From Anseranas semipalmata (lineage: Eukaryota; Chordata; Aves; Anseriformes; Anseranatidae), in the NCBI GenBank assembly GCA_013399115.1, contig VXAA01005264.1, positions 47,622 through 111,621 on the forward strand: a stretch of DNA of 64,000 nt, given 5' to 3'. Numbering within the stretch: position 1 is the first letter of the stretch; every line of letters starts with the position of its first letter. A program made the position numbers and the translations under genes. The notes beneath the pieces are model-generated. The model saw only the letters and a program-made list of their open reading frames with translations, did no database searches and was not told the DNA's origin. Below are positions 1 through 10,919 of the stretch, piece after piece.

Positions 1-1773
1 AGAAACAGAGCAGAAAATCCTACTTTATAATTTCTAGCAAGTCTCAAACATGACACAAGCATGGAGAGCTTCATTGTCTCAAGAGCCTTCCATAATGTAT
101 GGGATACTGAATGGATCTCAGGAAACCCTGAAACCCTATGAAATGGAAATTTCTCCAGAGACAGGCAGACCTTTACACACCTGGCCATCTGAGCTGCAGT
201 TCACCACCCCACCCCTGTGTTCTGAATCTAGGGGGGCAGGCACAAGGGGCTAGGCACAAGGAGGGCTGTGTCAGCCTCCCACAGAGAAGCACCTAACTCA
301 GGATGGGGAAGATTGTTCCTACAGCACTTCTATGACATGAAAGGGGGATGCTGTCCATGGAGGGGGCCACAGTATTTCATTTGTTCTGTCCTGCAGATGA
401 TTGTAACTACCAACAGCATTGGTGAAGCTCTGCAAATAGTCAGGTAAATAACATACCAGAAACAGTACAAAAGAAGCTAATAATGTCTTTGATCCATGCA
501 ATGACATCAAGGTTGTTTTCTTCGAAGTCACGAGCCAATGTGATTAAAAGTTCAGCAGTGACTAAGTATACCATGCAATACAATGTCAGGGATTTCTGTT
601 GGAGATTTTCCACAGAGCCCTATAAATCTCAGAGCTGGAACGGGTGCGTGGGGTGGGATGTGAGCTAACCTCAGTGGCGTACGTCAGCCCCTCAGGAGCC
701 TCAGCAAGCTCCAACCCCCTGGCTTCATAGGGCTTTTATGGTTCACCAAGGGCCAGACCTCACTTTTGTTACAGTCAGTGGGAGTTTTGCCATTGCCTTA
801 CTTGAAACAAGGCTTGACACAAGCAGAGCAGACAATGGGAAAACAGGAGCCAAACCCCAGACTGTGGAGGCCATGGCAAGTTTCCATGGCTTTAACTGGC
901 CCCCAGAGTTGGTCTCATAAAAAAATAACTTTCACTGTACCTGCTTTTCAGATGCAAAGCACAGATTTATACTCACAAACATACACATGTAAATATACAA
1001 AACCCATAAATACTTATTTGTATATGTAATCTTTTTTTTTTTTTTTTTTGCTTTTTGTGGCTAAGATAAAATTTATGTGCTGTGTTCAGATTTTCTGAAA
1101 TCTAATGCTTATCCCAAATGTCAAATCTTTATTATTGGTGTCTGTTTTAAGTGGATCGCATAATTTCCCAACTCATCTGCCTGCTTCAAAGAGCCCGTGT
1201 TTGAAAAGACAAAACAAACAAACAAAAAAAGAAAAAGTGTATAGAAATACTGGTTGTTGCCAAGTGTTCCCCAAATCTCAGATGTCAGAATTTGCTAAGG
1301 TCTTCCAATAGCTGTATAGCTGTAACCTGAAAGACATATAAAATGAAATAAACATTTTCTGTAAAATAGGAAGAGGAACAAAACTGTTCTACAAGTTGCA
1401 ACTGCTACTCTTCTATTCGTTAAAATGTTTAATGTACTCAGTTCACACAGAGTGTCTATAGTATACATATGTATGTATCTATATTATTAAAAATTAAAGT
1501 TAAATTGTAGTGGAATTAAGACCTCCTGGTTCAATTTTAGATCAACATGAGAATCTGTTGATTTGAGCACAGTACCATCATATGTTTAGTAGAGTGGAAG
1601 GTGATAATATAACTTCGCAGAGAAGATAAAATTGATGGAGAATTATTCTTTCATAATGGCTTTCTTATATTTTAATGGAAACTAAGTGAGAAATCTACAG
1701 GAAGCTAATTTCAACTTGGAATAGGAATTCAAATTGAGATTAGGGAAAAATGCACATGTATAGGTCAGGGGAA
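1..1773. other. unique non-coding DNA
   Basis: No gene recognised. All open frames are under 90 codons and overlap on several frames without splice support. Contains an 18-nt T tract (1032-1049), an A/CAAA-rich run near 1208-1236, and around 773-800 a stretch (gggagttttgccattg core) that resembles an old dispersed amniote repeat also seen near 38.63 kb. Confidence 0.7.
1032..1049. repeat. poly-T tract
   Basis: Uninterrupted run of 18 T after TAATC. No target-site duplication or retrocopy body is evident next to it. Confidence 0.95.
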
Positions 1774-2301
1774 AATCACAGAATCACAGAATATCCCGAG
1801 TTGGAAGGGACCCATAAGGATCATCGAGTCCAACTCCTCGCACTGCACAGGTCTACCCAAAATTTTAGACCATGTGACTAAGTGCACAGTCCAAACGCCT
1901 CTTAAATTCAGACAGGCTTGGTGCAGTGACTACTTCACTGGGGAGCCTGTTCCAGTGTGCAACCACCCTCTCAGTGAAGAACCTCTTCCTAATGTTCAAC
2001 CTAATCCTCCCCTGCCTCAGCTTGACACCATTGCCGCGGGTTCTATCACTGGTGATTAAGGAGAATAGGTCGGCGCCTGGCCCTCCACTCCCCCTCACAA
2101 GGAAGTTGTAGACTGCCATGAGGTCTCCCCTCAGCCTCCTCTTCTCCAGGCTGAACAGGCCAAGTGACCTCAGCCGCTCCTCATACGTCTTCCCCTCTAG
2201 GCCCTTCACCACCTTCGTCGCCCTCCTCTGGACACTCTCCAGCAGTTTTACATCCTTTTTGTACTGTGGTGCCCAGAACTGCACACAGTACTCAAGGTGA
2301 T
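1774..2301 (-). mobile_element. CR1 LINE, 5'-truncated 3' end
   Basis: This is the 3' portion of a chicken-repeat-1 (CR1) non-LTR retrotransposon lying in minus orientation. Read on the plus strand it opens with the tail (aatcacagaatcacagaa) and the diagnostic gttggaagggacc core. The minus strand encodes the C-terminal end of the CR1 ORF2 reverse transcriptase, open from about 2300 to 1865. Family landmarks are [43 protein letters not shown] and HWNRLP, ending at a stop after the SHMV motif. There is no frameshift in about 145 codons, so this copy is younger than the others here. Element sequence stops at about 2300, where the expected upstream RPH codons are replaced by unrelated sequence; this is typical 5' truncation. 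It is dead on its own because it lacks the endonuclease and the RT catalytic core. Confidence 0.95.
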
Positions 2302-2719
2302 AGTTTGTCATCATCTTTTGAGCAGTGGCCAAGGCTGGCCTCTCTGTGGGTCAACAGTGGCAAGTCTTTAAGCATGTCTCCAGTACATGCCAACATTACC
2401 CTTTGGAATGCATACAGCTCCACATGCCTGGGAGTATGTGGGAGCTTAACACCATGCCAGCTGCTCCTGGGCAAAGTGCATGCCATCCATGGGGCAGCAC
2501 TGTAGAGGCATGGTGGGATGCTCCATGCTTCCAGTTAGCTCCTGCCTGCTGCCAAGGTCAGGGCAATGTAGACTGCTCACACAGGAGGGCAAGATTACTC
2601 ACTGACTTAGGCAAAGCTGCCTGAAAATTCTTTGCACTTTAACTGTTTCCAAAAATACAGCTTTTGTGGTTATGACACCCTCCATGCACCTATTCTCTCC
2701 TCTATAGTTCTGACAAGAT

Positions 2720-2795
2720 GTTGGCATTACTTCATACCTTACTTTCTTTGCCTGCAAGTTGGCATTACTTCATACTTTACCTTCATTGCTTTTTT
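2720..2795. repeat. 38-bp imperfect tandem duplication
   Basis: Two head-to-tail copies with a 38-bp period. Both begin gttggcattacttcatac (18 of 18 identical) and then diverge (cttactttctttgcc against tttaccttcattgct). The second copy runs into a T-rich stretch. Local slippage duplication; no coding role seen. Confidence 0.85.
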
Positions 2796-3000
2796 TTTTT
2801 TTCTTAGCAAGCTATAGCATCTCATTGTTTGTTACAACATTTATTATAATCCGAAGTCAGGTCAGAGAGCCTGCCAGACTTCTCTGCAGCAGAGTTGTAT
2901 GCTTTGGACCTGAGGTCATGGAACTATTTGCACTTCCAACAATTGGTTGCATCAAGCTGTTTCACAACACCATGAAGCATGCCACATCAGTATTTTGTGT

Positions 3001-3034
3001 TTTTTTGTTTGTTTGTTTGTTTGTTTGTTTGTTT
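3001..3034. repeat. (TTTG)n microsatellite
   Basis: About seven GTTT units following a T run. Confidence 0.95.
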
Positions 3035-3670
3035 CATTCTGCCATCAATTTCTTTCTTCAGCCCTTCCCTACCTCTACTAGAGAGCAGTAAGTCATTCGG
3101 CAAGGTTTAAAATGAGCTTTTGATCTTCATCTTTCACAACTTATGAAGAAATCTTTCTTCTGCCTAGAGTCATTCACAGAAAGTTCTGTGATCTTGGGGT
3201 TTAGCTCAGGACTCATCAGTTGATACTCAACCTTCACAGCTCTCCTGACCTTGCAAGTACAACCTTACGTCTAGTAACAAAACACTTAACTCACTTTTCT
3301 GAGCAGCACCATAGCAGAAGATGTAACTCATGTGCCTTTGGGTGCCTAATTCATCTTTAATTTAGCTCTAATTATTGCCCCTTAGTCACTTAGTTATTCC
3401 AATGACAGTCTAGGAACACAGGCTGGTTAGAGGAAGGGAAGATGACAGAAATCCCCCATGCCCAGAGTACTACGAGTAGCAGTGAGTGCTTGTTTGCTGT
3501 TCTTCAGGGTGTTTTCCAATAGTAGTGTTTGAGAAGACAGTACTTATGGGGCTTGACATTTCAAGTGAACGAAAAGAGAAAGCAAATACTCTAGAGCTGA
3601 ATCATCGTATCTGGAAACATAACTAACGTCCAATTTACATGAACTGCATTCATAAATCTGAATTACATAC

Positions 3671-3753
3671 TGTAAAAAGAGACACTCGTCCAATATGGCC
3701 TGGTAGAAATGGATAAATGAAGTAATGGAGGGTTCCAAATAAGAATCTGCAAC
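3671..3753 (-). CDS. possible internal exon, unknown product
   Basis: Speculative. On the minus strand a strong 3' splice signal (tttcttttcttctag) ends just before 3753. An open phase-0 frame follows, reading VADSYLEPSITS then FIHFYQAILDECLFLQ, to a moderate 5' splice signal (ACA/GTATGT) at 3671. The frame stays open past the donor for about 36 more codons. The residue pattern (FIHFYQAILDE, helix-like and amphipathic) looks more protein-like than neighbouring frames, but I cannot assign a family. The last exonic base is A rather than the preferred G. It may be a pseudo-exon. Confidence 0.25.
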
Positions 3754-4944
3754 CTAGAAGAAAAGAAATGGTGCGTTTGTTGTTTATGAGTAGTTTCATT
3801 TTTTTTGTAACAGAAATGAACACAAGACCTTTATCTTGGATGATTATCTTAAAGAGTACATTGCTGGAGGAGTCGGCTGATCACACAGACTTTGCCCACA
3901 CAAGAGTTCCATTGAAAACAAATATTGGATCACACAAAAATTGTACCCTGGTTGCTTAAGGCACTGTGCCTGTCAATTGATTTAAAATGTGTATGTAACC
4001 AAAAGGGCTTTGCTTATAGAGAATAAACTAGGAGAAATCAGACTGCTGGGAAAGGCAGATGTCCTCTACTGCTCCTTTTCTCTTACAGGAAGATTTAATC
4101 ACTAATCGTGCCCTTTTCCAAGAAAATGTAATAATGAATCTATTTTTTTTTCCTTTTTCGTTTGCATAAAGCCATAAGTCCCACATATCCCATTTTTCTG
4201 TACTGCAGAGTACCATGTTAAGTATCACTAAACACAATAGAGCATTCATACAGATTTCCTAACACTTGCATTGTATCCATTCATCTGGTATCACCTCCCT
4301 GTACTCCCTGCTCAGAAAGGTGACAATTTACTACACAAAGAGCAAAGCTGTCTTGAATCAGCATCCACATGTACCACTGGGGAGAAAAAATGTTTCCCTG
4401 TAATCCCTGATAGTGTACCAAGGGTTTCCTGTTTATAACACCTCTAAAACTCTTCAATACTGATATCAGCTATTGTGGGAATGTCAAGACTTTGACTGAA
4501 AAAGGAAAGTTTATCATCACAGTGCCATTTAATTACAGACAGGGATTATGCCCTGATCCTGCAAGCTCAAACCCCACTGAGCATTTAATACTGTTGAGGT
4601 TCCTGTCATAACCACATCTAACCAAGTGTTCAGCTTTCCATTAAATCGGTGAGATGCTGGAAGCCCGAACAGGGGTTGGAAACCTAAATGCCTGCCTGGA
4701 TCTGAGCCAAGTACCTTCCAGCACTGAGTAACATGACTAACATCTGTCCTCAGCAGAAGGCAACAGCGTGTAGCACGTTTCTGAATGGTGGCCTAAAATA
4801 GCAGTAGCTGTCAGAGTTTTCTCTACACCACTTTTCCATCATAGGTAACCAGCATATTTTTAAGGCGAAAGGATATGAAGGCTTTTTCTTCTATGCAAGC
4901 ATATAGAAGAATCAAAATGATATAGACAGCAACAAGAAAAAAAG

Positions 4945-5315
4945 ATCAAAGATAACAAACAGCTTCCATATGATGAACAGCTGAACAGATAAGGATTCCT
5001 TAATCTTATGGAAAAAAAAAAAAAAAAAAAAGACCAAAAATGGACACGACAGAAGACTATAAAATCATAAGTAGAATGGAAAAGCTGAACAGGAAATAAG
5101 GGATGACTCATTGCTGTTACTCTCGGTAGAAGATTGAGAAGGAGGACATTAATTGATGTTAATAAGTCATAAATTCAAACTGAACATTTTTCACACAGCA
5201 TGCTGTTAAACTGTGGAACCTCCTGCTACAAGACACTGTGGTATACATAAGGTCAAAACACAGCTGGAGATATGCCTGGAAGAAATGCAAAGACACTCTG
5301 GTGGCCCAGGCAGTC
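4945..5315 (+). mobile_element. ancient L3/CR1-like LINE fragment
   Basis: Plus-strand sequence matches the remembered 3' region of old CR1/L3 LINEs. A decayed RT C-terminal segment (gatgaacagctgaacagat, then tataaaatcataagtagaat) is followed by ttttcacacagcatgctg and aaactgtggaacctcctgc. These are the characteristic 'ttcacacagc...ctgtggaac' blocks of the family. It is interrupted by a 20-nt A tract (5012-5031) and carries stops in all frames, as expected for a very old copy. Boundaries are approximate. Confidence 0.65.
5012..5031. repeat. poly-A tract inside the L3-like fragment
   Basis: Twenty consecutive A between cttatgg and gacc, splitting the old LINE match. It could be an expanded internal A run or the trace of a later insertion. 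Confidence 0.95.
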
Positions 5316-6753
5316 TTGCAGTTGCCAGCCACAGGAAACGGGCATACATGTCAGTGAAATACCACTGCCTCCCTGCTCAGCTTGGATACTCTTCCAAAAC
5401 CATCCACTGTTGATGTTGTCAGAGACAGAATATTGAGCTACAAAGACATTTTTGATGTTTGATGCAGTGTAGTCATTTTCCTGTTCTCATATTACATATG
5501 CCTGAAAATCACCAGAAACATCAATGGAAACATCCTAATCTCATCGTAAAATTAAATTTGGTCTATTAGTTGTCTGTTTGTAGCCCTCTCTCTTTCACAA
5601 AGAGTCTGCTCAAACCTATCACCATCATTTATTTCTCCAACAGACTTCAGCGGGTTTTTTTTTTTCAGTGCTCTAATATCTCTGTGCAAAACATCTGCCC
5701 TTTTCTTCATGAATAGGTCATTAATGTTTACCAAAAAAAAATGGAGAAGGCTTCTTTCCAAGGGCCAAATCCGACTACTTTTTCATTTCTGAGGTGCAAA
5801 ACTATGAGTGGTCTGTTGTGGTAAACAGCTCATCCGGGCTTTGCAAATGCAAATGATATGAAGTAAATTTGTCCCTTATTTGTTGATAGGCATGGAGGAA
5901 CAACACAAATTTGCAGTTTTTAAAATTAAAAGGGATGTGTGAATTTTATGATGACCAGGGTAGCTTCCAGAGGGAAATTGGAGCCAAAGAGGAATTTTCA
6001 AACATAATATAACTAAATCAAGGAAACAAAAAAGTTCCTTTTCACTTACACAGAAGCCTTGTTGAAAGAGAAATACTTGTGGGACATGAGGAATGAAAAA
6101 TGTCAGCATGCAACTGCCCAAGCTTGCCCGATTTGTAGCTCCCACCTCATGGCAATTGCTAAGAGTGTTGTAAAAGAGCCTCTTTGTCTCTGGAGAAAGT
6201 ATTGCTTTCAAAGACAAGAAAAATCCACAAGCAACCTCTCACTTTGACACACAGGTCATGACATTAAAAGAATAATGTGAAGAATCACAAACCACCGGTT
6301 TCAGTTAGGAAAGCAAATGGCTTAGTAGGAGGGAGGGAGTGCTATTTAAGTTATGATCTGCTAACACTCTGTTTACATATATCCAGTTCCTTCCTAAAAA
6401 CAACAGGCACCTAGTAAAGTCCTTCAGAATGACCCAGAAAAGACAAAAGTCTTTAGCTGAGTCAAAAGAGTCAACAGTTTGCAAAGGGGGAGGTTATAAA
6501 AACATCATGCTTAAAAAGATTTTTTTTTTTTTTTTTTTTTTGCCATCCCCACTAAAGTTTGTAAAAGCAACATTTAACTGCAGAAGGGAGAAGCCAGCAT
6601 CATAAGTCAGTGCCGCAGTGATCCAGACACTGGAATGAGCACATTTCCTGGCAGGCGCTTTGGTAAGCTGGAGATCGTGGCGCAAAGCTGCCAAAGGGAA
6701 GTGGGGGAGAAGCAAGGTGGCCCCATGCCAACAGGACTGGCACACGGTCCCAC
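5316..6753. other. unique non-coding DNA
   Basis: No recognised gene. Contains a 22-nt T tract at 6520-6541. Frames here reach at most about 113 codons (minus, 5876-6217) and have no recognisable domain. Confidence 0.6.
6520..6541. repeat. poly-T tract
   Basis: Twenty-two consecutive T following ttaaaaaga. Confidence 0.95.
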
Positions 6754-7026
6754 CTCTGACATAGGAAGAGTTGACAGGTTTATGAATTTCATCATTTTGC
6801 CAGAATCAACCTCAGCAACCAGTTTTGCTGGAACAGCTTTGAAAATCTTTGTTATGTCAAGACAAAACAATATGGTATTTCCATGCCCAGAGCTAAGAGG
6901 TGGCAAACCTATCTCGATGGGCACATTCTTTAACACAGTGTTTTGAGTTGAGTCCATTTCTTCTGCTGAGGCTGGAGATGGCAGTGATAACACCAGGGTC
7001 ATTGTCTCTCTGCTGTGTTTGATACA
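6754..7026 (-). CDS. possible 91-codon internal exon, unknown product
   Basis: Speculative, but the most gene-like unassigned stretch in the window. On the minus strand a 3' splice-like signal (actttcctataattgcag) precedes 7026. A frame opening with CIKHSRE is uninterrupted for 91 codons to a donor-like GAG/GTGGGA at 6754, giving 273 nt, phase 0 at both ends. The frame stays open beyond the donor to 6607. Stretches such as VPIEIGLPPL, FCLDITKIF and PAKLVAEVDSGKMMKF look protein-like, but I recognise no family. The complementary plus strand is also open over 6635-6946, so openness alone is weak evidence. Alternatives are a lncRNA exon, a decayed pseudogene or chance. Confidence 0.27.
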
Positions 7027-8140
7027 CTGCAATTATAGGAAAGTGCTGAAAAGTGATGGCAGCAGCTTTATTCTAAAAGAAACCAGAGGATGAAGAAGAA
7101 GATGGGCCGTCATTCAGCAATGCCCTCTGTGCAAACCAGATTTGAATTTTTAAGGGCAGGGAGAACTTGTTTTTTTTTTTTAAGTCCTAGGAAGTCTGAA
7201 TTTCTCAGCTGAGCTTATGAACCATCTCTGCACTAATGAGCAAATGTACAGGTGTGGGTCTACAGTCGTGTGTATAAATATACTCCCAATTGCATTTCTA
7301 GCTGGAACTCCGCTATCAGATCTGCAGTGGGTTTGGAAACTCTGGTTGCTCCCCCGAGTGACCATAACATAATAAAGCTAGAAGATTTCTTTGGAGTGCT
7401 GAGCGACTGGGTATTTCCAGAGCAGAAACCCCAAATGCAGCCAGACTACAAAGTTATAGTAAACTCTCAAGTTTTGACAGGAAAAGCAGAAAGGATGACG
7501 TTGTCTGAAGTTTTGCCAGAGGGAATAGTTGAAAAGCAGCCCTTCTGAGATATTTTTGGAGTAGCAGTAGCATCTGACACCGACAAAACTCAAAGCTTTT
7601 ATTATTATTAATATTATTGTTGTTGTCGTTACGTTTTGTAAGAATGAAATTCCTCTCCGGGCAGGTAGCTTGTAAAAGGCTGAAACCACTTGCTCTTTGT
7701 TCCAAGCCCTTTGAGAGGCACAATCAGAGGACTCCAAACCAGACTCACTATATACATCTGGAGCTCCCATAACTACTTTCAGTCTATGGATATTTCTTAT
7801 TCTGAGCTGAGTTTCCCAGCTGTGGAACTGAACCACGTGAAAAAAAGGACATTCCACTGTTCTTGGCATCCACTGTAAAATTCGTTATAATGCAGATAGG
7901 TCACCTTTTCCAGGCAGCCTACACAAGGTCTCTGGACACTCCAAATTTCATGTAAGAGGAGATTATTTGGTTAATCACTGATTAACTGGTTGCTTAATTT
8001 GTGTGGTTATTGTGACTGTAAATTAAATTCTCTGGTTGAGAAACAGATACAGTAAAAGATTTGGTAAGAAGATATATTTGAAGGTTTGTGCTCTTGGAAT
8101 CCAGATTTCATGCCAAAATAGGTATCTTGTGCATTCCTGG
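7027..8140. other. unique non-coding DNA
   Basis: No gene recognised. A T run lies at about 7171-7180 and a short ATT/GTT-rich patch at 7598-7630. The minus frame at 7378-7869 (about 163 codons) includes low-complexity T/I runs encoded by that patch and shows no domain. Confidence 0.6.
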
Positions 8141-8149
8141 AAGTATTGT

Positions 8150-8420
8150 AGGAAAGGAACCGAGGAGGAGTCAGGAAGCCATAGATTAGTGAATCTGATC
8201 TCTGTGGTAGAAAAGATCTTTCCGAAGTTAATAAGTGATGAGATCACAAAACATCTGGAGAATGTTTTGTTTCTTTGTGTTTTAAAAGAAAAAGGAGAAG
8301 GGGAAAAGAAACAGGAACTTTATCACCAGGGCTTCCAAAAGGGGAAAGGCTGAACAAATTAGTGTGAATTTTTGAGGTAACAACAAGAAAGAACTCAAAA
8401 CTGAAATAGCAAAACTTTCT
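8150..8420 (+). mobile_element. ancient L3/CR1-like LINE fragment (RT domain)
   Basis: The plus strand reads like a degraded middle part of the CR1/L3 reverse transcriptase. The translated run HRLVNLISVVEKIFPKLIS matches the family block around 'NYRPVSLTSVPGKI..' that precedes the catalytic motifs. It is followed by the 'H.E' helix (TKHLEN) and, after a frame change, a QGFQKGK-like segment corresponding to 'QHGFxxGKS'. The YADD catalytic motif is not seen. Stops and shifts show it is an old fossil. Edges are approximate. Confidence 0.6.
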
Positions 8421-9258
8421 ACTCGGTATCCTAAAAATACTACAAACCTCACAGTACAGAAATCTGGGAGTTTCAGTAGAAAGGGCAGAAGTAAATCATA
8501 ACCACAACACTATCCAAATATATAATAAAAAGCACCAAATTTCTGAGAGCAGGGGGGGGGTTCCAGCTTTTAGTCAAGGACACTAAATCTTGCTCACTGA
8601 AGCTGGTCTCTGTGAAGTACCTTCTCAGCCACTAGGCAGGATCTCTCATGCACAGCTTAGATGTTGTGGCAAAGAGGCTAAAGGAAAATATAAAATATTG
8701 TTATAAATTTCCACTGAATAAAAGAAGCAGTCACAATTTTCTTACTAACCATATAGCAAAGCTAATCTCCCCTTTATAGTGCCATATTTCTAAGGAAAGC
8801 CATATGGTAACATGCAGCAGATTCCCATCCTTCCTCACAGTAAATTCTTAAACAGAAAGACAAGGATGATTTTAAAGAACTAAAGGGAATTCCAGTGGGA
8901 AACAGCCAACTCTATTCAAATGTATCCAGCTAAGAGCTGATCTATGTTTTCAATGAGCACAGCAGTATGGTGCAGCCTGACCATCAAGAGCTGACTTTTC
9001 TTCTCCTGCCTGGCCACTGCTCATCTTTGTGTCTTCAGCTAATTATCACCATCTCACAGCATTTCTGGTTTTCCATGTGTATTTCACTGTTGCTTCCTCC
9101 CTAAAGCAGTCTGAAAACTACAGGTGACAGAATTCAGAATATCATGTAGTATAACTATAGTGGGAATTCTAATTGCTTAATTTGGCACCCTGGGTAAGGG
9201 GGCATTATTTAACCTCTGGCTTTTGTACCCTCCTTTTTCCATGTAAGCCCCTTGACTT

Positions 9259-9277
9259 AAAAAAAAAAAAAAAAAAA
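9259..9277. repeat. poly-A tract
   Basis: Nineteen consecutive A after cttgactt. Confidence 0.95.
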
Positions 9278-9952
9278 GTTAGGCAAAGCAGGATGTCCCA
9301 GCACGCAACTTGGCAGAACAGTCAGGAAGGCACGGATGATGAATTTAAACACATAATATGAGATCAGACAGGTGATTGCAAAAGCCTGATTTACTTCAGT
9401 CTCTCCTGAGAAGATCCTGGGGAGGTTGCAGAGCAACTTACCATGAGCAAAGCTCTCACTCTGCAGCAAGCTCCAGCGTTCCAGACAACAAATTTCCAGG
9501 ATGCATTTCCAGCTGGATAGAAGGGACTCTCAGCACTGCACAACTTTCCTCAGAAATGGAGACACAAGAATGAGGAGGATCTACAGGACTGTGTTTACAA
9601 GGCATTATATAGGGTATAGGAAGACAAAAATGAGTTTGGAGGTGAATGGAGCTGGTTTCCTCTTCCCCCAACAGAGATTGGAGGCAGAGAGGCATTTCAT
9701 ATTGGATCCAGTATCTTTCATTTGAGTTTTTCCAATTTGCTCCATTTATAATGATTATCAGAAACTGAAAACAGTATCTTGCAGAAGGGGCCTTAACCAA
9801 GACTTTGATTTAATGTTTATTCTACTTTTTGTGTAAAGAAAGAATTCAGTTTCATTAAGTTATCTCCAGGAGATCATATACCTCACCCACTTGTCTCCAC
9901 TGTCACTGGGTATTTACTGTGACCCGCTGGGAGCATGTCTCCATCACTGCTG

Positions 9953-10022
9953 TAGTCAGAGTTGTAGGTGCTTTCAAGGTAAATCTCCCAATGGTTCCCA
10001 TTTTCTGTGCTTTGGTTCTCAC
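9953..10022 (+). repeat. unassigned dispersed repeat, copy A
   Basis: The core 9981-10022 aligns without gaps to 54030-54071 with 35 of 42 identical bases by hand count. Shared blocks are aaatctccca and ctgtgctttggtt. Weaker similarity extends left to about 9953. I do not recognise the family; it is not the CR1 3' end. It is probably an ancient interspersed repeat or a duplicated element. Confidence 0.6.
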
Positions 10023-10792
10023 TGTGGTGTAGTCTGCATGACCCAGACTCCTTTCAGATGAAACTGAATCCTATTCATCCTTTAAATGGGATGCAACTGA
10101 ATCCTATAAATCAATGCAAAAAAAAATCAAAGGGGAGGTTAACACACCAGGCTATGAAGCACAGCAGCTGGGCCGAAGCACACAGTTAACTGCTGCTGCT
10201 CTAGCCAAAGGGGCTGCTCACATCTGGCAAAGCGATGGGGCAGTAACCCTGACTCATAACATCCAAAATCACCCCAGCATAATTCCCACTGTTTTCTTGT
10301 CAGTACCCATAAGTCCCTTGTTCTTGTAAATCCAAATAAACAATCAATGTCAAACATAAACAGAATATTGGAATCTTTCAGCTGGCTGAAATAAGTGGTG
10401 TTTGCTGGGGGGAGGGGGACAACATTATGTATTTCTACTCTTAGTATGTTCTTTTTAAAGTTGCACCACTGTATTCAGTTCTAGTTTCTGAAAACAGAAA
10501 ACAATGAGAAGAGACTTACAAGAACACCACAAGCTTACATCTGTGACCAATTTGATACTTGCTTTCGGCAAATTTCTAAGCATTGCAGTTTTAAATAGAC
10601 TTTGCACCAGTATTCTCATCAGCGACGTTGCAGTGTTGAAATATTCACAGAACTGAGTACAAAATATCACAAACACACTTGGACTGAGAAGTGCTTTTTG
10701 CATTTGAATGGTTATGCTCATGGACCCCCTTTCACTGTTCTTCTGCTTTGAAGAAGATTGTTGGAAATATGACACTATACAGAACAGATCTT

Positions 10793-10851
10793 AAAAAAAA
10801 AGAAAAGAAAAGAAAAGAAAAGAAAAGAAAAGAAAAGAAAAAAAAAAAAAA

Positions 10852-10915
<64 letters not shown>
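10793..10915. repeat. compound (AAAAG)n / A-tract / (AAAG)n purine tract
   Basis: An unbroken all-purine run of about 123 nt on the plus strand. It consists of about seven AAAAG units, then a run of 16 or so A, then about fifteen AAAG units. Mirror-like homopurine tracts of this size can form triplex DNA in vitro. The K/E/R-rich frame across it is an artefact of the repeat. Confidence 0.97.
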
Positions 10916-10916
<1 letters not shown>

Positions 10917-10919
10917 TTT

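Larger units (their letters stand above)
2302..4940. other. unique non-coding DNA
   Basis: No gene recognised apart from a possible minus-strand exon at 3671-3753 (separate entry). Holds a 38-bp tandem duplication (2720-2795), a short T tract near 2790-2802 and a (TTTG)n run (3001-3034). The remainder, including 3760-4940, is AT-rich single-copy sequence with only short overlapping frames. Confidence 0.6.
8421..10792. other. unique non-coding DNA with one unassigned repeat copy
   Basis: No gene recognised. Contains an 8-nt G run near 8553-8560, a poly-A tract (9259-9277), a copy of an unassigned dispersed repeat (9953-10022) and a partial local duplication of 'actgaatccta' around 10064-10108. 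Confidence 0.6.

Noticed and set aside
7378..7869. Minus-strand open frame of 163 codons.
   Set aside because: Includes low-complexity Thr/Ile runs from an ATT-rich patch and shows no family resemblance.
8553..8560. G run considered as a G-quadruplex.
   Set aside because: A single G run without three further G tracts nearby.
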